Assembly (NCBI RefSeq): GCF_900128445.1
Contig: NZ_LT671417.1
Span: forward strand, 682,001-746,000
Reading direction: 5' to 3'
Source: Thermophilibacter provencensis
GTDB taxonomy: Bacteria > Actinomycetota > Coriobacteriia > Coriobacteriales > Atopobiaceae
Length of the DNA: 64,000 nucleotides
The notes under the pieces were generated by a model that did no database searches, was not told where the DNA came from, and saw nothing but the letters and a program-made list of their open reading frames with translations. A program made the translations under genes and the position numbers. Below are positions 61,512-64,000 of the stretch, one piece after another (position 1 is the stretch's first letter; every line of letters starts with the position of its first letter).

Positions 61512-62981
61512 TTATTCGCGCTGAAAGATTTTGACTAGCTTGGTGTCCTTTATTTCGTAAATAATGTCTGCGACGTTCTCGACCAGCCTCTTATCGTGGG
61601 AGACGAACACTATCGTTCCGGCATAGGCGCTCATCATCTGCTCGAGGGCTTCGGCGCTCTTGATGTCCAGGTAATTTCCAGGCTCGTCCATGAGCAAGAT
61701 GTTGTATCTGCCCAGCAGCATCTTCGCGAGCAGCAGCTTGATGACTTCGCCTCCCGAGAGAACGCCAACGTCCTTTGCCAGGTCACGCGGTCCGATTCCC
61801 ATAGAGGCGAGGACGCTTCGGATTTCGGTCATGCTGTACTCGCAACCATCCTGCATGAACGAGATCGCAGACTGACGGGCGTCGAACTTGTAGCCTGTTT
61901 GCTCGAAGTAACCGATCTCTGCCTTGGGAGAGATGTTGATACCGTCGGCGCGTCGAGCGATTGCCTTCAGCAAGCTGGTCTTTCCTGTACCGTTGCCACC
62001 GGTGATGGCCACTTTGGCACCGAGCGGTATCTCGAATTTCGCGTGGTCATAGAGCATGCAGTTGCCGAAGCTCAAGCTGAAATCGTCTGCCGAGATGGGA
62101 AATTTACTATGCAGTTCCAGGGCCTTGCTCTGGCGGAACCGCACGGTGCGAATGCTGTCGGGGGCCTCAATCCCTTCGAGCGCTTCGAGGCGCTTCTCCA
62201 TGTCCTTAGCCGCCTGGTACATCCTCTTCTGTTTGGTGCCGGTTGCTTTCTGATGCCCCAATCGACCTGCATACTCGTTGCTTTTCTTTGCGCCCTTCTG
62301 CTTGGCGTCGACCTGCCGTGCTTTTTTCCGTTGTTTTTCGATGGCGGCTTCAAGGCGCTCGCGCTCGCGCATCGCCTCTTCGTATCGAGCCGCCTGAACT
62401 TTGCGCTCTTCTTCTTTCTGTCGCAGATAGTCGGTGTAGTCACCCCAGAATTCGGAAATACCGCCGTCTTTGAGCTCCCAGATCTTGTCCACTACCTGAT
62501 CGAGAAAATAACGGTCATGGCTCACAATGAGAAGGGCTCCATCAAATGCCTTGAGTTGTCCGACGAGAAGGCTGATGCCGTCTTGGTCGAGGTGGCTCGT
62601 AGGCTCATCAGCAAAGATCGCGCTTGCATGCTGGGAGAGCGCAGAGGCAATCTTGGCGCGCGTCTCCTCTCCGCCGCTCATCGTCTCCTGCGCCACTCCG
62701 GCGACGTTGAGACGGGAGAGCATCTCACCACTGTCCTGAGCCGCATCAAGGTCGAGTTCATCGAGTTGGCCGATGAGGGCAATGCTGCCGAAGCGCCTGA
62801 CGTCGGCGTCCGCAATGGTAAGATTGCCGCTCAGAATTTTAAGCAGGCTGGTTTTGCCTGCGCCATTGTCTCCCACCAAGCCGATGCGATCGTAGGAGTA
62901 GATTTCCAACTCTTCGATATCCAGGATATCGCGGCCGGCATATTCCAAAAAGATGTCTTTAGCTTTGACTATGAGTTCCAT
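61512..62981 (-). CDS. ABC-F ribosomal protection protein, Msr(D)-like
   Basis: The 489-residue protein has two ABC domains without membrane parts: Walker [18 protein letters not shown] and [16 protein letters not shown], signatures [16 protein letters not shown] and [16 protein letters not shown], and Walker [12 protein letters not shown] and [11 protein letters not shown], joined by a long charged linker ([18 protein letters not shown]). The start [18 protein letters not shown], the length and many blocks match Msr(D)/Mel, which displaces macrolides from the ribosome. A mef-like transporter gene lies upstream, the same pairing as in mef-msr(D) operons. Resistance spectrum is inferred. Confidence 0.88.
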   Translation of the reverse strand: MELIVKAKDIFLEYAGRDILDIEELEIYSYDRIGLVGDNGAGKTSLLKILSGNLTIADADVRRFGSIALIGQLDELDLDAAQDSGEMLSRLNVAGVAQETMSGGEETRAKIASALSQHASAIFADEPTSHLDQDGISLLVGQLKAFDGALLIVSHDRYFLDQVVDKIWELKDGGISEFWGDYTDYLRQKEEERKVQAARYEEAMRERERLEAAIEKQRKKARQVDAKQKGAKKSNEYAGRLGHQKATGTKQKRMYQAAKDMEKRLEALEGIEAPDSIRTVRFRQSKALELHSKFPISADDFSLSFGNCMLYDHAKFEIPLGAKVAITGGNGTGKTSLLKAIARRADGINISPKAEIGYFEQTGYKFDARQSAISFMQDGCEYSMTEIRSVLASMGIGPRDLAKDVGVLSGGEVIKLLLAKMLLGRYNILLMDEPGNYLDIKSAEALEQMMSAYAGTIVFVSHDKRLVENVADIIYEIKDTKLVKIFQRE

Positions 62982-63003
62982 AGGTTGAACCGCCTTTTGT
63001 GTA

Positions 63004-63242
63004 TTAGCCTTTTACTGGAAGCGCAGCCATGCCAAAAAAGATTGCTCACGTCGATTTTTCGCCTTTGCCCAATTGCCGGCGCGAGCGTTTTGACCTTGCG
63101 CAAGCCGGCAAATCCGAAAATGATAGTTGGCGACGAATAAGGAGCGCGATGTGGGATGTCGGTGCAATACCTCGTCGTCGCAAGGGCTTGAAGGCTGACG
63201 CGTGAACCGATGGCTGCTGCCTCTTTTTTTCGAATACTTGGG
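63004..63242 (-). promoter_or_regulatory. Leader region between mef-like and msr(D)-like genes
   Basis: This 261-base gap (62982-63242) has an 8-bp dyad TTGCCGGC/GCCGGCAA (63073-63080 with 63104-63111) and, on the minus strand, a short frame MAALPVKG (63004-63030) just before the ABC-F gene. Mef-msr(D) operons are known to be controlled by macrolide-sensing leader peptides; whether this is one is uncertain. No longer gene fits. Confidence 0.35.
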
Positions 63243-64000
63243 CTATTGAATCCGCCCGGTATCTCTTTTCCCCACGTTTCGGACGCTCGGAGCAAGCAGC
63301 ATAGCCATCGCAAGCAGTACCATGGTCGCTCCAGAGCCGACGAACCATAACGGAGCTCCAAGCAGATCCGCAAAAACGGAGGGAGCTGCGAGGCCCATGG
63401 GCATGGCCCAAGCCATGATGGTTCCGTAGAGGCCGAAAACGCGGCCTAGGTACTCAGGAGGTATCTGCTCCTGCATAAGGGCAGTCTGGGTTCCCGCGTA
63501 CAACGGGGAGCATGCGCCCATAAGAAAGCTCACCGGCAGGAAAGCAGCGAAGAATGACGGGCCGAGCGATCCGGATACGATTGCGGCAATGCCGAAGCCG
63601 GCAATCGCAGCGACCATGGTGAACGACCTATTGCGGAACCCTCCCGTAACCGCCAAGATACCGGACCCAGCCAGCATGCCTGCAGAAAAAAGGATTTCCA
63701 CCAAAGCGGCATCCCCCGTGCTACCGCCAAAATGCCCCAAGGTCATTATTGGGAACAATGCCGCGAGCGGAGAGAACGCGAAAGCGAAGACGAACCCGCA
63801 CCAAAGAAGGGCGAACAGCCCCCTGTACCCCCTAATCAGCTTGTAGCCGTCCGAAATCTCAGAGAAGAGCTCTCGAACCTTATTGGAAAAGGACAAGCTG
63901 CGGTCGGCTTCGTCGAGGCCCCCTGCGTCTATCTGTGCGGCGAGGACGGCTAAAGAAGCGAAAAGCGCTCCCAGCACGTCGAGGACAATCATAGCGGTAA
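63243..64000 (-). CDS. MFS efflux transporter, Mef-like, 5' end outside window
   Basis: The visible C-terminal part (about 252 residues) has six hydrophobic segments and motifs of the Mef/macrolide-efflux branch of MFS: SDGYKLIRGYRGLFALLWCG, FLMGACSPLYAGTQTALMQE followed by QIPPEYLGRVFGLYG. The frame stays open to the window edge, so the start lies beyond 64000. It precedes the Msr(D)-like gene on the same strand. Together they would give efflux plus ribosomal protection against macrolides. Confidence 0.8.
   Translation of the reverse strand, partial: TAMIVLDVLGALFASLAVLAAQIDAGGLDEADRSLSFSNKVRELFSEISDGYKLIRGYRGLFALLWCGFVFAFAFSPLAALFPIMTLGHFGGSTGDAALVEILFSAGMLAGSGILAVTGGFRNRSFTMVAAIAGFGIAAIVSGSLGPSFFAAFLPVSFLMGACSPLYAGTQTALMQEQIPPEYLGRVFGLYGTIMAWAMPMGLAAPSVFADLLGAPLWFVGSGATMVLLAMAMLLAPSVRNVGKRDTGRIQ

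Larger units (their letters stand above)
43263..64000. mobile_element. Integrated mobilizable island at guaA, right end outside window
   Basis: From the guaA 3' end onward the content changes from conserved chromosomal genes to integrase, excisionase, repressor, restriction, antibiotic-resistance, partition and relaxase genes. Base composition becomes uneven: an AT-rich block at about 52.8-55.6 kb lies within otherwise GC-rich DNA. The left boundary is supported by the guaA-end duplication; the right boundary lies beyond 64000. It has a relaxase but no visible coupling protein or type IV secretion genes, hence mobilizable and not self-transmissible as far as seen. It may be a composite of several elements. 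Confidence 0.75.

Overview
This window looks like a chromosomal segment of a high-GC Gram-positive bacterium, most probably class Coriobacteriia (Olsenella/Atopobiaceae-like). The reasons are GC-rich third codon positions, mixed ATG/GTG/TTG starts, a fused acetyl-CoA carboxylase beta-alpha subunit, a zinc-ribbon S14, a fused two-domain ECF ATPase and the gene order. This placement is inference; no database search was possible.

Layout, 1-43.3 kb (core chromosome). Positions 81-3944 hold accC, accDA and a DegV fatty-acid-binding protein. A palindrome-rich spacer and a strong promoter lead into rpsL-rpsG-fusA-rpsJ (4354-7707). rpsJ is cut off from the rest of the S10 operon by two hairpins, a ThrH-like phosphatase and a histidine phosphatase. 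The S10/spc/alpha cluster then runs from rplC to rplQ (9428-25412). It is interrupted by a terminator before rplB and by a 0.7-kb palindrome-array spacer before rplE, and it includes secY, adk, map and infA. Next come an ECF transporter module (fused EcfA plus EcfT), truA, a His-rich ArsP_2-type exporter, a small LCP-like protein, three family-2 glycosyltransferases, a glycyl radical enzyme with its radical-SAM activase, a protein with four Cys-rich 4Fe-4S ligand clusters, ychF, an LCP cell-wall ligase and guaA.

Layout, 43.3-64 kb (integrated mobile island). The 3' end of guaA is partly duplicated, as at an att site. Beside it lie seven TTTACTCCC repeats (probable integrase arm sites), a divergently transcribed XRE repressor, a small excisionase-like protein and a tyrosine integrase. 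The cargo is a GmrSD-type DUF262/DUF1524 protein, a DUF4238 protein, a type III restriction subunit with a 5'-truncated mod gene, an AT-rich tet(W) segment with its attenuator leader and a recombinase scar, an UPF0102-like protein with altered catalytic residues, parA-parB, a probable oriT, mobC and a MOBP-type relaxase, and an msr(D)-like ABC-F gene with a mef-like MFS gene that runs off the window.

How it fits together. The island appears to be an integrative and mobilizable element: it has integration, partition and relaxase genes, but no conjugation channel is visible here. A 16-bp operator near CGTACGTATATGTACG occurs three times between the repressor and xis/int. It occurs once more, at 15/16 identity, inside a 42-bp nested palindrome upstream of parA 12 kb away. 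This suggests that one repressor coordinates excision and the partition/mobilization module. In the core genome, the least explained signals are two covarying composite hairpins, a motif repeated upstream of three ribosomal-protein transcription units, and two different palindrome arrays upstream of ribosomal-protein operons.
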